A stretch of 64,000 nt of DNA from Megascapheus bottae (GCA_024803745.1 JANJXV010000129.1:1116001-1180000), one strand, 5' to 3'. Positions 22,587-36,945 are shown, counted from the stretch's first letter. Notes: a model not told the origin generated them from the sequence alone. Made by a program: numbers and translations.

Positions 22587-23249
22587 TCCTTTTTACGAGC
22601 TAATTCACTCACAGCATTTGCTTCTGAAATCTTCGCTTCTGCATCTTGTGAAATACCCCTTTCCCTCAACGTAGACAAGAAAAACAGATCCATCCCATGG
22701 TCCACTGTGAGGCCACTGGTTGGGCTAAGAGCTAGTCGTGCAGCAACACATAAGTTTTATTCTAATACTTTCCAAACTTTGTACTCAAATATGCTACCTA
22801 CATACCAACTTAGGTCAGTTATCCTTATGCTATAACTTCTCTTCATTACTACAATATTCTTACACTCCTACGTTAATCCTCTTGCACCTCCCCTGACCTC
22901 TCTCATTCTTTTTTTCTATCTCTGGACCTCTGCTCGTCTTTCAACCCTTATACTGCACGGATCTACACTTGATGGCTGTTGAGCAATATTGTATATGTAG
23001 GTGGTTAATTATTCTCTAGGCTCAGAGGGACTTAAAGACAATGGAGATTGGATTGAGAGGCTTATTGTTTTGGGTATAAATCGCTTATCAGTGGTTGTAT
23101 TAGGCTGGTCTGTAAGTGCACAAAAAGAAAGAGTGATAATACCAATCAAAACTTGTGAACATCTAGTGTCTGCCAGCTACAGAGGTCTAGGTTGGTTATA
23201 TCTGAAAAACTATAATCGTATGTAGTAGTAATCTTGCTCCCATTTTCAA

Positions 23250-24433
23250 ATGGGCAGAACAAGAAACTCAAGAAAAATGTCAAATCAAGAAACAACATCC
23301 CCCACCCAATGTAAACAGACAATGGAACAGTCACTGGCAAACCTAGAGGAGAGTCTTCCAATTGCTACACAAATGCAATTGATAAACATCATTAATGAAA
23401 AATGTGAAAATATAAAGAAAGAGATAATGGAGGAAGCCATACCTGAACAAGAGGAAAGCAAAAACAAGGTGATAAGTGAAAAAGAAGAAGCCATAAAGGA
23501 GGCCATAATAAAGATTTTTCAAAGAAAGATGGATGAATTCAAAGAATCCACAAATAAAAACGTGACCAAACTCCAGCAAATGTCCAAAGAAAATAAAGCT
23601 ACTGAGCTAACCACTCAAAAGGAAATCAAGGAGATAAAGAAATCCATACATGATCTAAAACAAGGGATGCAAGGCATCAAAAGTGAGCAATTAGAAGCAA
23701 GGGAGATGAAAAATAAAGTAGATAGCTTTGATAGCAGGTTAGACATTGCAGAGGAGAGAATTTCCGTGGCTGAAGATAATTTAGGTATTATAAAGAACAG
23801 AAAATGAGTCAATCCAAATCTAGGAAATATGAGAGAGCGCTTCAGGAGGTCCAAGATACAATTAGGAAGCCTAATTTAAGGCTAGTTGGTATTGAGGAGG
23901 GCGTGGAGAAAGAGGTCAATGGTATTGGAAATATACTTCAGGGAATCATCTCAGAGAATTTCCCAAATATCCAGAAGGGCAGGCCCATCCAGATACGAGA
24001 AGCTTTTAGAACCCCAAACAGACCTGACCAGAAAAGAACATCCCACCGCCACATTGTGATCCGAACTGGATCAATAGAAACGAAAGGAAAGATCCTAAAG
24101 GCAGCCAGGGAAAAGGGATCAGTAACCTACAAAGGCAAACCAATCGGAATAACCCCAGATTTCTCAGCAGAGACCATGCAAGCACGAAGTGACTGGAAGC
24201 ATACATGTCATGCCCTTATATCAAATAACTACCAACCAAGAATACTGTAGCCAGCTAAGCTCTCATTCATAACTGAGGGAAAAATAAAAACATTCCATTC
24301 CAGGGAAAAGCTGCAACAATATGTCGAAACAAAACCAACACTATAGAGAATTCTCAAAGATGCTCTATACATAGATAACCAAAATAAATGCAATATAGGG
24401 AAAGAAATGGCACCTAAACAGCATACCATCTAA
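23250..24433 (+). pseudogene. L1 ORF1, copy 4, broken
   Basis: Coiled-coil frame 23250-23807, second frame 23804-24250, offset by the 4-bp deletion. At the start of the RRM region it reads LVGIEEG, like copies 6 and 7, where copies 1, 2 and 5 have LVGTEEG. It carries the universal TAG at 24248-24250 and the additional TAG near 24343. Confidence 0.85.
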
Positions 24434-24481
24434 GGACCACAAGAACTGTCAAGACACAGGCCCTACTAAAAGCTTTTAAAA

Positions 24482-27400
24482 ATGGTAGGAACTAATAAAT
24501 ATCTCTCAATCCTAACTCTCAATATCAATGGACTTAACTCTCCAATTAAACGGCATAGGTTGTCTAGTTGGATCAAAAAGCAAGAGCCATCGTTCTGCTG
24601 ACTTCAAGAGACACATCTTACCCAAAAACAATCATCTTTTGAAAGTGAGAGGTTGGAATAAACTCTATCAAGCTAACTGCCCCCATAAACAGGCTAGAGT
24701 TGCCATCCTCATATCAGATACAATAGACTTCAAACTAAAATTAGTAAGAAAAGACAAAGAAGGTTACTACATACTACTAAAGGGATCTTTCCTCCCGGAA
24801 GACATAACAATCCTAAATATTTACACACCCAATCCCGGAGCTCCAAACTTCATCAAGCAAACTTTACTTACACTGAAACCGTACATAGATCGAAACACAG
24901 TGATTGTTGGTGAGTTTAACACACCACTCTCACCTATGGACAGATCAACAAGGCAAAAACTCAACAGAGAAACCTTAGAACTGAACAACTATATAGACCA
25001 ACTAGATCTAACAGACATCTGCAGAATATTCCACCCAGTAACACCACAATATACGTTTTTCTCAGCAGCACATGGAACATTTTCCAAAATAGACCACATC
25101 TTAGGCCATAAAGCAAACCTGGACAGATTCAGAAACACTGAAATTATTCCATGCACACTCTCAGACCATAAAGGCATAAAATTGGAGCTGAACACACATC
25201 TCCACCAAAGAAAACCCTGTAACTCATGGAGACTGAACCACACATTGAATCAAAAACAATGGGTAATCGAAGAGATCAGAACAGATATCCAACTGTTTAC
25301 GAAATTTAACAATAAGAAGCACACAAATATCAACTCCTTAGGGACACAACAAAGGCAGTACTCAGAGGAAAATTTATAGCGCGGAGTGCCTACAACAGCA
25401 AGTTGGAAAAATGGCAAACCAACTAGTTAATGTCTCACCTTAACCTCCTGGAAAAAGAGCAACAAACCAACCCTAAACCCATTAGGAGAAAGCAAATTAT
25501 TAAAATCAAAGCAGAATTAAATGATTTGGAATAAAAAAACTATAGAAAGAATCAACAAAACAAGGAGTTGGTTCTTGAAAGAATTAACAAAATTGACAAG
25601 CCCTTAGCAAATCTTACCAAAAAAAGAAGAGAGCATATCGAAATAAACAAAATCGCAGATGAAAATGGTAATATCACGACAGAAATTACCAAGATCCAGA
25701 ATATCATGAGGGAATACTTCTCAAACCTTTACGCCAACAAATTTGAGAATCTAGAAGAAATGGATGAATTCCTAGACAATATTAACATACACACTGAACC
25801 AAGAAGAGCTAACCCAACTCAACAGGCCTATTTCAAGCTCTGAAATAGAAATGGAAATTAGACAACTTCCACTTAAAAAGAGCCCAGGGCCAGATGGATT
25901 CACAGCTGAATTCTATAAAGTCTTCAAAGCAGAGCTCACACCAATACTCCTCAAGCTCTTCAACGAAATTGAAAATGAAGGTTCTTTACTAAACTGATTC
26001 TGTGAAGCCAGCATATCCCTCATCCCCAAACCAGACAGAGATTCATCAAAGAAAGAGATCTATAGACCCATTTCTTTGATGAACATCGATGCAAAACTTC
26101 TCAACAAAATACTGGCCAACCGTCTACAACAACTCATCAAAAAAAATATACACTATGATCAAACTGGATTCATCACAGGGAGGCAAAGCTGGTTCAACAT
26201 ACACAAATCAATTAATATAATTCAACACTTCAACAGGAGCAGGGATAAAATCACATGATTGTCTCAATAGATGCGGAAAAGGCATTTGACAAGATCCAAA
26301 ACCCCTTTATGTTAAAAGATGTGGAGAAACTAGGAATCCATGGAACATTTCTCAATGTAATAAAGGCTGTGTATGAGAAACCCACTGCTAGTATTATACT
26401 TAATGGTGAAAATCTAAAGCCATTCCCTCTAAAATCAGGAACGAGACAAGGATGCCCACTCTCTCCACTCCTTTTTAACATAGTACTAGAATTCCTAGGC
26501 AGTGCAATATGGCAAGAAGCAAGCATAAAGGGGATCCAAGTAGGGAAAGAGGAAATAAAACTATCCCTCTTTGCAGATGACATGATTCTGTATTTAAAGT
26601 ATCCTATAGACTCTACTCCCAAGCTCCTTGAGCTGATTCAAAGCTTTGGAAGGGTAGCAGGCCATAAAATCAACCCTCACAAATCAACTGCCTTACTTTA
26701 CGCCAACACTGAGAGGAACGAGGCAATAATCAGGAAAGAAAATCCTTTCACAATAGCCTCAAAGAAAATAAAGTACCTAGCAATTAGCTTAACTAAGAAT
26801 GTAAAGGACCGTTTAGATGAAAACTTTAAAACCCTAAAAAAGGAAATTAAAGCAGAACTAAGGAAATGGAAAAACCTCCCATGCTCCTGGATTGGAAGAA
26901 TCAACATTGTGAAAATGACAATCTTGCCAAGGGCTATCTACAAATTCAATGTAATACCCATCAACATCCCAATGTCATTCTTTAAAGACATAGAAGAGGC
27001 AATTCAAAATTTCATATGGAAAAATAAAAGACCCCGTATAGCAAAAACACTTCTTAGCAGAAAGAACAGCGCTGGAGGAATTTCCATTCCAAACTTAAGG
27101 CTCTATTACAGAGCTATAATTCTCAAAACAGCTTGGTACTGGCACAAGAACAGGCCTGAAGTCCAATGGAATAGAACTGCGGACCCAGATATTAAACCAC
27201 AGACCTATGGCCAACTAATCTTTGACCAGGGAGCCAAAAAAATAGAATGGAAGAAAGATAGCCTCTTCAACAAGTTGTGCTGGCAGAACTGGTTAAACAC
27301 CTGCAGAAAACTAAAGTTGGATCCTTCTTTGTCACCTTGCTCTAGAATTAACTCCAAATGGATCAAAGACGTGGAGGTAAAAGCTGACACACTGAAAAGT

Positions 27401-28318
27401 TTACAGGAAGGAATAGGAGATACACTAGGCCTCCTTGGTACAGGTCGAAACTTTCTTAATAAGGACCAAGAATCACAACAAATCAGAGAAAGGCTGGATC
27501 AGTGGGACTGCATTAAACTGCAGAGCTTTTGTATGGCAACGGATATAGCTAGTAAACTAATCAGGAAGCCTACAGAGTGGGAGAAGATCTTCACCACCCA
27601 AACAACGGAACAAGGCCTCATATCTAAAATATATCAACAACTCAAAAAATTGAATCACTCCAAAACTAACCTCCAAAGTAACACCCATCCCATTACAAAA
27701 TGGGCCAAAGACTTAAAGAGAGTCTTCTCTGAAGAAGAAACAAAAATGTCCTATAGACACATGAAGAAATGCTCAACATCTCTGGTCATAAAAGAAATGC
27801 AAATCAAAACAAGTCTAAGATTCCACCTAACTCCAGTTAGAATGGCCAGGATCAGGAAAATGAATGACAACAGATGCTGGAGGGGATGTGGTCAGGAGGG
27901 ATCACTACTACACTGTTGGTGGGAGTGCAAACTCGTTCAACCACTATGGAAAGCAGTGCGGAAGTGCCTCAAAACGCTAAACATACAACTCCCCTATGAC
28001 CCAGCAATTCCAGTACTTGGCATTTACCCAACAATCCAGAAACAAGGGCATACTAAACCAACTAGCACAACAATGTTCATTGCAGCACTATTCACCATAG
28101 CAAAGATATGGAACCAACCCAGATGTCCCTCAGTTGATGAGTGGATCAACAAGTTGTGGTATTTGTACACAATGCAATTCTATGCTGCTGTCAGAAAGAA
28201 TGACATCGCCCCATTTGTTAGGAAATGGAAAGACTTAGAACAAATCATATTAAGTGAAGTAAGCCAGACTCAAAGGAACTTAGGCTCAGTGGTTTCCCTC
28301 ATTCGTCATAATCAGTAG
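24482..28318 (+). pseudogene. L1 ORF2, copy 4, with 687-codon open C-terminal part
   Basis: TGA at 24599 and the indel near 24623 break the endonuclease; the frame then runs to 25379. The 2-bp loss near 25792 ends the next frame at 25843. TGA lies at 25995. From 26255 to 28318 one frame of 687 codons is open, including FADDM near 26570-26585 and the C-terminal Cys-rich region. It differs from copy 3 by only a few codons (for example SRINSK for TRINSK). Confidence 0.9.
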
Positions 28319-28731
28319 AAACCTTGGGCTCTACTAGCAGAGATTGGCAATAGAGCAAAAGGCCATATATAAGGCCATATAATGTGAAGCTAATTGAAAG
28401 GACCTCCAGGATATTGACACAAAAGCCATATAATGAATGATTGTTGTCCTTAATGTACTATGTTGTCTCTCATCTCGCTTGCTGTCCCTTGGTTATCCCA
28501 TATTGGTATAGTATCTCACTTTGTTATCTGATATATTGAATTTATTTGTATTTGGATATTTGAAATTTGATAGGGAAGGGGGGAAAACCAAGACAGGTGG
28601 GGGGTGTGGCGTTGGAGGGAAATGGGTACCAAGACATGTGAAAGGGTATCAATGTATGTGAATTAATGCACCTTCTATCTGGCAAATATCATCTAACCCT
28701 TTTACTAATTACAATAAAAATATGAAAAAAA

Positions 28732-29073
28732 AGAAAGTTGTAGTGTGTGGGGAGGATGATGGGGTCAAATACATTTTTTCTTAGAAATTTACCTCATCTG
28801 GTTGCCCTGGATTTTCTGGGCCTTCTTCTTAGAGAAAGTTCTGTTATACTGGATTTGTGGCTTGGCAATGATCTAGCATGTACATCTTCGAGTAAGACAT
28901 CCACAACTTCCATGCCTGAGACTCGAGTTTCCTGACCTTTGGCAACAGCACAGCAACATCTGTCTTCCTCCTGAGCCACAGGCCAAGTGAGCTGGCTTGA
29001 GCTGGTTGTTAGTTACAGTGGCTTGGTTACCAGGGTTCCATATTCTGTTCCATTGTGAGGGAGGCAGGGTCAC
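28732..29073 (-). pseudogene. RalGDS-like 5' exon fragment, spacer 4
   Basis: As in spacer 3, with one private change (GGRQMLLCCCQR) at the putative start region. Confidence 0.5.
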
Positions 29074-29362
29074 CTTTCAGGGCCCAATGACCAAAGATCC
29101 TTGCTCACAAAAGACCTCACCAAAGACATACTGGAGGCTGAATCTCTCCTCCAGTGTCACAATATACATGTGGATGTGGTATACAGCACACCTTATTTGT
29201 CCAATCCCAATGTCTTCCACTAGGCCCAACTACCAGTTTGGTCTCAGGCTCAAGGAGCCTTTCTTAGGTAAGATCCAAACTTAAGGGTCAATATTGCCCT
29301 CATCCTTTACAAAACATTTGCTTCACAGTGCCTTCTCTGCCTGCATTTTGCCCCTTGTCGAA

Positions 29363-29561
29363 TTTTTTTTGTTTTTGCTAGTCTTGGGACTTGACCTCAG
29401 AGTGTGAACATTGTTCTTGGGCTTTCTTTAGGCTTTAGCTGTCCCACCGAGCCACAGCACCACTTGCAGCGTTTTCTATGTATGTGGTAATGAGGAATCA
29501 AACCTGAGGCTTACTGCTTGGTAGCCAAGGACTCTCCCACTAGGTCAAACACACAGGGCAT
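29363..29561 (-). mobile_element. ID-like SINE, minus strand (spacer 4)
   Basis: Same old insertion as the other minus-strand spacer SINEs. Confidence 0.7.
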
Positions 29562-29797
29562 CTTGCACATATTTTTGACGTCAATCTACTAGGATATTAT
29601 TAGGTTTCTGTATCCTAATCAATTTTTTCCTGATGATTAGCTTTGCTGTCATGTGTAAAAAATGCAAGAGGGGAAAACACAGAAGAATTAGTGAAATTAA
29701 AAAAAAGCATTAGACACAGTTAAGTGTTCATTCTTTGTAGGAGAAAGGATATTTGGATATGATGATGATGATGATGACTTTATAATTACTATGTCAG

Positions 29798-30002
29798 GGT
29801 TGAGAGTTTGGCATAGTGGTAGAGTGCTTGCCTAGCATCCATGAAGATCTGGGTTTGATTGCTCAGTACCACATAGATAGAAAATCTAGATGTGGCACTG
29901 TGGCTCAAGTGGCAGAGGGCTAGACTTGAGAAAACCTGAGGACAGTGCTCAGGCCCTGAATTCAAGCCCCAAGACTGGCAGAAAGTTAAAAGAAAATAAA
30001 AA
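29798..30002 (+). mobile_element. ID-like SINE (spacer 4, before copy 5)
   Basis: Same insertion as 126-330, with aaaacctgagg where the other spacers mostly read aaaacccgagg. Confidence 0.75.
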
Positions 30003-30665
30003 TGCTTTTTACGAGCTAATTGACTCACAGCATTTGCTTCTGAAATCTTCGCTTCTGCATCTTGTGAAATACCCCTTTCTCTCAACGTAGACAAGAAAAA
30101 CAGATCCATCCCATGGTCCACTGTGAGGCCACTGGTTGGGCTAAGAGCTAGTCGTGCAGCAACACATAAGTTTTATTCTAATACTTTCCAAACTTTGTAC
30201 TCAAATATGCTATCTACTTACCAACTTATGTCAGTTATCCTTATGCTATAACTTTTCTTCATTACTACAATATTCTTACACTCCTACGTTAATCCTCTTG
30301 CACCTCCCCTGACCTCTCTCATTCTTTTTTTCTATCTCTGGACCTCTGCTCGTCTTTCAACCCTTATACTGCACGGATCTATACTTGATGGCTGTTGAGC
30401 AATATTGTATATGTAGGTGGTTAATTATTCTCTAGGCTCAGAGGGACTTAAAGACAATAGAGATTGGATTGAGAGGCTTATTGTTTTGGGTATAAATCGC
30501 TTATCAGTGGTTGTATTAGGCTGGTCTGTAAGTGCACAAAAAGAAAGAGTGCTAATACCAATCAAAACTTGTGAACATCTAGTGTCTGCCAGCTACAGAG
30601 GTCTAGGTTGGTTATATCTGAAAAACTATAATCGTATTTAGTAGTAATCTTGCTCCCATTTTCAA

Positions 30666-31849
30666 ATGGGCAGAACAAGAAACTCAAGAAAAATGTCAAA
30701 TCAAGAAACAACATCCCCCACCCAATGTAAACAGACAATGGAACAGTCACTGGCAAACCTAGAGGAGAGTCTTCCAATTGCTACACAAATGCAATTGATA
30801 AACATCATTAATGAAAAATGTGAAAATATAAAGAAAGAGATAATGGAGGAAGCCATACCTGAACAAGAGGAAAGCAAAAACAAGGTGATAAGTGAAAAAG
30901 AAGAAGCCATAAAGGAGGCCATAATAAAGGTTTTTCAAAGAAAGATGGATGAATTCAAAGAATCCACAAATAAAAACGTGACCAAACTCCAGCAAATGTC
31001 CAAAGAAAATAAAGCTACTGAGCTAACCACTCAAAAGGAAATCAAGGAGATAAAGAAATCCATACGTGATCTAAAACAAGGGATGCAAGGCATCAAAAGT
31101 GAGCAATTAAAAGCAAGGGAGATGAAAAATAAAGTAGATAGCTTTGATAGCAGGTTAGACATTGCAGAGGAGAGAATTTCCGTGGCTGAAGATAATTTAG
31201 GTATTATAAAGAACAGAAAATGAGTCAATCCAAATCTAGGAAATATGAGAGAGCGCTTCAGGAGGTCCAAGATACAATTAGGAAGCCTAATTTAAGGCTA
31301 GTTGGTACTGAGGAGGGCGTGGAGAAAGAGGTCAATGGTATTGGAAATATACTTCAGGGAATCATCTCAGAGAATTTCCCAAATATCCAGAAGGGCAGGC
31401 CCATCCAGATACGAGAAGCTTTTAGAACCCCAAACAGACCTGACCAGAAAAGAACATCCCACCGCCACATTGTGATCCGAACTGGATCAATAGAAACGAA
31501 AGGAAAGATCCTAAAGGCAGCCAGGGAAAAGGGATCAGTAACCTACAAAGGCAAACCAATCAGAATAACCCCAGATTTCTCAGCAGAGACCATGCAAGCA
31601 TGAAGTGACTGGAAGCATATATGTCATGCCCTTATATCAAATAACTACCAACCAAGAATACTGTAGCCAGCTAAGCTCTCATTCATAACTGAGGGAAAAA
31701 TAAAAACATTCCATTCCAGGGAAAAGCTGCAACAATATGTCGAAACAAAACCAACACTACAGAGAATTCTCAAAGATGCTCTATACATAGAAAACCAAAA
31801 TAAATGCAATATCGGGAAAGAAATGGCACCTAAACAGCATACCATCTAA
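30666..31849 (+). pseudogene. L1 ORF1, copy 5, broken
   Basis: Frames 30666-31223 and 31220-31603. In addition to the 4-bp deletion and the universal TAG, a private CGA to TGA change at 31601-31603 stops the second frame after AETMQA. The coiled coil has two private changes (SIRDLKQ, EQLKARE). Confidence 0.85.
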
Positions 31850-31897
31850 GGACCACAAGAACTGTCAAGACACAGGCCCTACTAAAAGCTTTTAAAA

Positions 31898-34800
31898 ATG
31901 GTAGGAACTAATAAATATCTCTCAAACCTAACTCTCTATATCAATGGACTTAATTCTCCAATTAAATGGCATAGGTTGTCTACTTGGATCAAAAAGCAAG
32001 AGCCATCGTTCTGCTGACTTCGAGAGACACATCTTACCCAAAAACAATCATCTTTTGAAAGTGAGAGGTTGGAATAAACTCTATCAAGCTAACTGCCCCC
32101 ATGAACAAGCTAGAGTAGCCATCCTCATATCAGATACAATAGACTTCAAACTAAAATTAGTAAGAAAAGACAAAGAAGGTTACTACATACTACTAAAGGA
32201 TCTTTCCTCCCAGAAGACATAACAATCCTAAATATTTACACACCCAATCCCGGAGCTACAAACTTCATCAAGCAAACTTTACTTACACTGAAACCATACA
32301 TAGATCGAAACACAGTGATTGTTGGTGAGTTTAACACACCACTCTCACCTATGGACAGATCAACATGGCAAAAACTCAACAGAGAAACCTTAGAACTGAA
32401 CAACTATATAGACCAACTAGATCTAACAGACATCTGCAGAATATTCCACCCAGTAACACCACAATATACGTTTTTTCAGCAGCACATGGAACATTTTCCA
32501 AAATAGACCACATCTTAGGCCATAAAGCAAACCTGGACAGATTCAGAAACACTGAAATTATTCCATGCACACTCTCAGACCATAAAGGCATAAAATTGGA
32601 GCTGAACACACATCTCCACCAAAGAAAACCCTGTAACTCATGGAGACTGAACCACACATTGTTGAATCAAAAACAATGGGTAATCGAAGAGATCAGAACA
32701 GATATCCAACTGTTTATGAAATTTAACAATAAGGAGCACACAAATATCAACTCCTTAGGGACACAACAAAGGCAGTACTCAGAGGAAAATTTATAGCGTG
32801 GAGTGCCTACAACAGCAAGTTGGAAAAATGGCAAACCAACTAGTTAATGTCTCACCTTAACCTCCTGGAAAAAGAGCAACAAACCAACCCTAAACCCATT
32901 AGGAGAAAGCAAATTATTAAAATCAAAGCAGAATTAAATGATTTGGAATAAAAAAAAACTATAGAAAGAATCAACAAAACAAGGAGTTGGTTCTTGAAAG
33001 AATTAACAAAATTGACAAGCCCTTAGCAAATCTTACCAAAAAAAGAAGAGAGCATATCGAAATAAACAAAATCGCAGATGAAAATGGTAATATCACGACA
33101 GAAATTACCAAGATCCAGAATATCATGAGGGAATACTTCTCAAACCTTTACGCCAACAAATTTGAGAATCTAGAAGAAATGGATGAATTCCTAGACAATA
33201 TTAACGTACACACACTGAACCAAGAAGAGCTAACCCAACTCAACAGGCCTATTTCAAGCTCTGAAATAGAAATGGAAATTAGACAACTTCCACTTAAAAA
33301 GAGCCCAGGGCCAGATGGATTCACAGCTGAATTCTATAAGGTCTTCAAAGCAGAGCTCACACCAATACTCCTCAAGCTCTTCAACGAAATTGAAAATGAA
33401 GGTTCTTTACTAAACTGATTCTGTGAAGCCAGCATATCCCTCATCCCCAAACCAGACAGAGATTCATCAAAGAAAGAGATCTATAGACCCATTTCTTTGA
33501 TGAACATCGATGCAAAACTTCTCAACAAAATACTGGCCAACCGTCTACAACAACTCATCAAAAAAAATATACACTATGATCAAACTGGATTCATCACAGG
33601 GAGGCAAAGCTGGTTCAACATACACAAATCAATTAATATAATTCAACACATCAACAGGAGCAGGGATAAAATCACATGATTGTCTCAATAGATGCGGAAA
33701 AGGCATTTGACAAGATCCAAAACCCCTTTATGTTAAAAGATGTGGAGAAACTAGGAATCCATGGAACATTTCTCAATGTAATAAAGGCTGTGTATGAGAA
33801 ACCCACTGCTAGTATTATACTTAATGGTGAAAATCTAAAGCCATTCCCTCTAAAATCAGGAACGAGACAAGGATGCCCACTCTCTCCACTCCTTTTTAAC
33901 ATAGTACTAGAATTCCTAGGCAGTGCAATATGGCAAGAAGCAAGCATAAAGGGGATCCAAGTAGGGAAAGAGGAAATAAAACTATCCCTCTTAGCAGATG
34001 ACATGATTCTGTATTTAAAGAATCCTATAGACACTACTCCCAAGCTCCTTTAGCTGATTCAAAGCTTTGGAAGGGTAGCAGGCCATAAAATCATCCCTCA
34101 AAAATCAACTGCCTTCCTTTACGCCAACGGTGAGAGGAACGAGGCAATAATCAGGAAAGAAACTCCTTTCACAATAGCCTCAAAGAAAATAAAGTACCTA
34201 GGAATTAGCTTAACTAAGAATGTAAAGGACAGTTTAGATGAAAACTTTAAAACCCTAAAAAAGGAAATTAAAGCAGAACTAAGGAAATGGAAAAACCTCC
34301 CATGCTCCTGGATTGGAAGAATCAACATTGTCAAAATGACAATCTTGCCAAGGGCTATCTACAAATTCAATGCAATACCCATCAACATCCCAATGTCATT
34401 CTTTAAAGAAATAGAAGAGGCAATTCAAAATTTCATATGGAATAGTAAAAGAGCCGTATAGCAAAAAAACGTCTTAGCAGAAAGAACAGCGCTGGAGGAA
34501 TTTCAATTCGAAACTTTAGACTCTATTACAGAGCTATAATTCTTAAAACAGCTTTGGACTGGCACAAGAACAGGCCTGAAGTCCATTGGAATAGAACTGC
34601 GAACCCAGATATTAAACCACAGACCTAGGGCCACCTAATCTTTGACAAGTGAGCCAAAAAAATAGAATGGAAGAAAGATAGCCTCTTCAACAAGTTGTGC
34701 TGGCAGAACTGGTTAAGCACCTGCAGAAAATTAAGGTTGGGTCCTTCTTTGTCACCTTGCACTAGAATTAACTCCAAATGGATCAAAGACCTGGAGGTAA

Positions 34801-35701
34801 AAGCTGACACACTGAAAAGTTTACAGGAAGGAATAGGAGATACACTAGGCCTCCTTGGCACAGGTCGAAACTTTCTTAATAAGGACCAAGAATCACAACA
34901 AATCAGAGAAAGGCTGTATAAGTGGGACTGCATTAAACTGCAGAGCTTTTGTATGGCAACGGATATAGCTAGTAAACTAATCAGGAAGCCTACAGAGTGG
35001 GAGAAGATCTTCACCAACCAAACAACGGACAAAGGCCTCATATCTAAAATATATCAACAACTCAAAAAATTGTATCACTCCAAAACTAACCTCCAAAGTA
35101 ACACCCATCCCATTAAAAAATGGGCCAAAGCCTTAAAGAGAGTCTTCTCAGAAGAAGAAACAAAAATGGCCTATAGACACATGAAGAAATGCTCCACATC
35201 TCTGGTCACCTCACTCCAGTTAGAATGGCCAGGATCAGGAGAACGAATGACAACGGACGCTGGAGGGGTTGTGGCCAGGAGGGATAAATACTACACTGAT
35301 GGTGAGAGTGCAAATTCGTTCAACCCCTATGGAAAGCAGGGTGGCAGTGCCTCAAAAGGCTAAACATAGAACTCCCCTATGAACCAGCAATTCCACTACT
35401 TGGCATTTACCCAACAATCCAGAAACAAGGGCATACTAAACCCACTAGCCCAACAATGTTCATTGCAGCACTATTCACCATAGCAAAGATATGGAACCAA
35501 CCCAGATGTCCCTCAGTTGATGAGTGGATCAACAAGTTGTGGTATTTGTACACAATGGAATTCTATGCTGCTGTCAGAAAGAATGTCATCGCCCCATTTG
35601 TTAGGAAATGGAAAGACTTAGAACAAATCATATTAAGTGAAGTAAGCCAGACTCAAAGGAACTTAGGCTCAGTGGATTCCCTCATTCGTCATAATCAGTA
35701 G
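31898..35701 (+). pseudogene. L1 ORF2, copy 5, broken
   Basis: Besides the shared lesions there are private ones: 1-bp losses near 32198 (aaaggatc) and 32470 (gttttttcagc), TAG at 34051, a small deletion near 34453, and a deletion of about 37 bp near 35209 in the C-terminal region. The active-site motif reads LADD (near 33991) instead of FADD. Only the last 81 codons (35456-35701) keep the original frame to the end. Confidence 0.88.
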
Positions 35702-36114
35702 AAACTTTGGGCTGTACTAGCAGTGATTTGCAATAGAGCAAAAGGCCATATATAAGGCCATATAATGTGAAGCTAATTGAAAGGACCTCCAGGATATTGA
35801 AACAAAAGCCACATAATGAATGATTGTTGTCCTTAATGTACTATGTTGTCTCTCATCTCCTTTGCTGTCCCTTGGTTATTCCATATTGGTGTAGTGTCTC
35901 ACTTTGTTATCTGATATATTGAATTTATTTGTATTTGGATATTTGAAATTTGATAGGGAAGGGGGGAAACCCAAGACGGGTGGGGGTGTAGCGTTGAAGG
36001 GAAATGGGTACCAAGACATGTGAATGGGTATCAATGTATGTGAATTAATGCACCTTCTATCTGGCAAATATCATCTAACCCTTTTACTAATTACAATAAA
36101 AAAATTAAAAAAAA

Positions 36115-36456
36115 AGAAAGTTGTAATGTGTGGGGAGGATGATGGGGTCAAATACATTTCTTCTTAGAAATATACCTCATCTGGTTGCCCTGGATTTTCC
36201 TGGCCGTCGTCTTAGAGAAAGGCCTGTTATACTGGATTTGTGGCTTGGCAATGATCTAGCATGGACATCTCCGAAGAAGACATCCACAACTTCCATGCCT
36301 GAGACTCGAGTTTCCTGATCTTTGGCAACTGCACAGCAACATCTTTCTTCCTCCTGAGCCACAAGCCAAGTGAGCTGGCTTGAGTTGGTTGTTAGTTACA
36401 GTGGCTTGGTTACCAGGGTTCCATATTCTGTTCCATTGTGAGGGAGGCAGGGTCAC
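36115..36456 (-). pseudogene. RalGDS-like 5' exon fragment, spacer 5
   Basis: The second frame reads VSGMEVVDVFFGDV, diverging from the other spacers, and keeps the frameshift. Confidence 0.5.
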
Positions 36457-36745
36457 CCTTCAGGGCCTAATGACCAAAGATCCTTGCTCACAGAAGACCT
36501 CACCAAAGACATACTGGAGACTGATTCTCTCCTCCAATCTCACAATATACATGTGGATGTAGTAAGCATCACACCTTATTTGTCCAAACCCAATGTCTTC
36601 CACTAGGCCCAACTACCAGTCTGGTCTCAGGCTCAAGGATCCTTTCTTAGGTAAGATCCAAACTTAAGGGTCAATATTGCCCTCATACTTTACAAAACAT
36701 TTGCTTCACAGTGCCTTCTCTGCCTGCATTTTGCCCCTTGTCGAA

Positions 36746-36945
36746 TTTTTTTTTTGTTTTTCCTAGTCTTGGGACTTGACCTCAGAGTTTGAACATTGTT
36801 CTTGGGCTTTCTTTAGGCTTTAGCTGTCCCACGGAGCCACAGCAGCACTAGCAGCGTTTTCTATGTATGTGGTAATGAGGAATCAAACCTGAGGCTTTTT
36901 GCGTGGTAGCCAAGGACTCTACCCCTAGGTCAAACACACAGGGCA
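36746..36945 (-). mobile_element. ID-like SINE, minus strand (spacer 5)
   Basis: Same old insertion, with several private base changes (gcgtggtagcc, ctacccc). Confidence 0.65.

Larger units (their letters stand above)
21316..22689. repeat. Spacer 3 of the array
   Basis: Same segment as spacer 1 but with differences shared with spacer 4, such as ttctgggcc near 21398 and gttttt near 21955. The tail junction reads agaaacttgtag. Confidence 0.85.
22690..28731 (+). mobile_element. L1: LINE-1, array copy 4, defective
   Basis: Its 3' half is nearly identical to copy 3. In the left half it shares the TAG in the ORF1 C-terminal region and the 3-bp ORF2 deletion with copies 2 and 3. A private 2-bp loss in a CA run near 25792 adds one frameshift upstream of the RT core. 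Confidence 0.85.
28732..30105. repeat. Spacer 4 of the array
   Basis: Pairs with spacer 3 in its left part. The right part resembles spacer 0 (gaagatctggg; aacacataag after the junction). Confidence 0.85.
30106..36114 (+). mobile_element. L1: LINE-1, array copy 5, defective
   Basis: It carries the endonuclease TGA, the ORF1 4-bp deletion and the 1-bp RT loss that define copies 1-5, but not the ORF1 C-terminal TAG or the 3-bp deletion of copies 2-4. Beyond about 34050 it becomes clearly more diverged and resembles copy 6 (for example aatgcaataccc near 34368). Confidence 0.85.
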
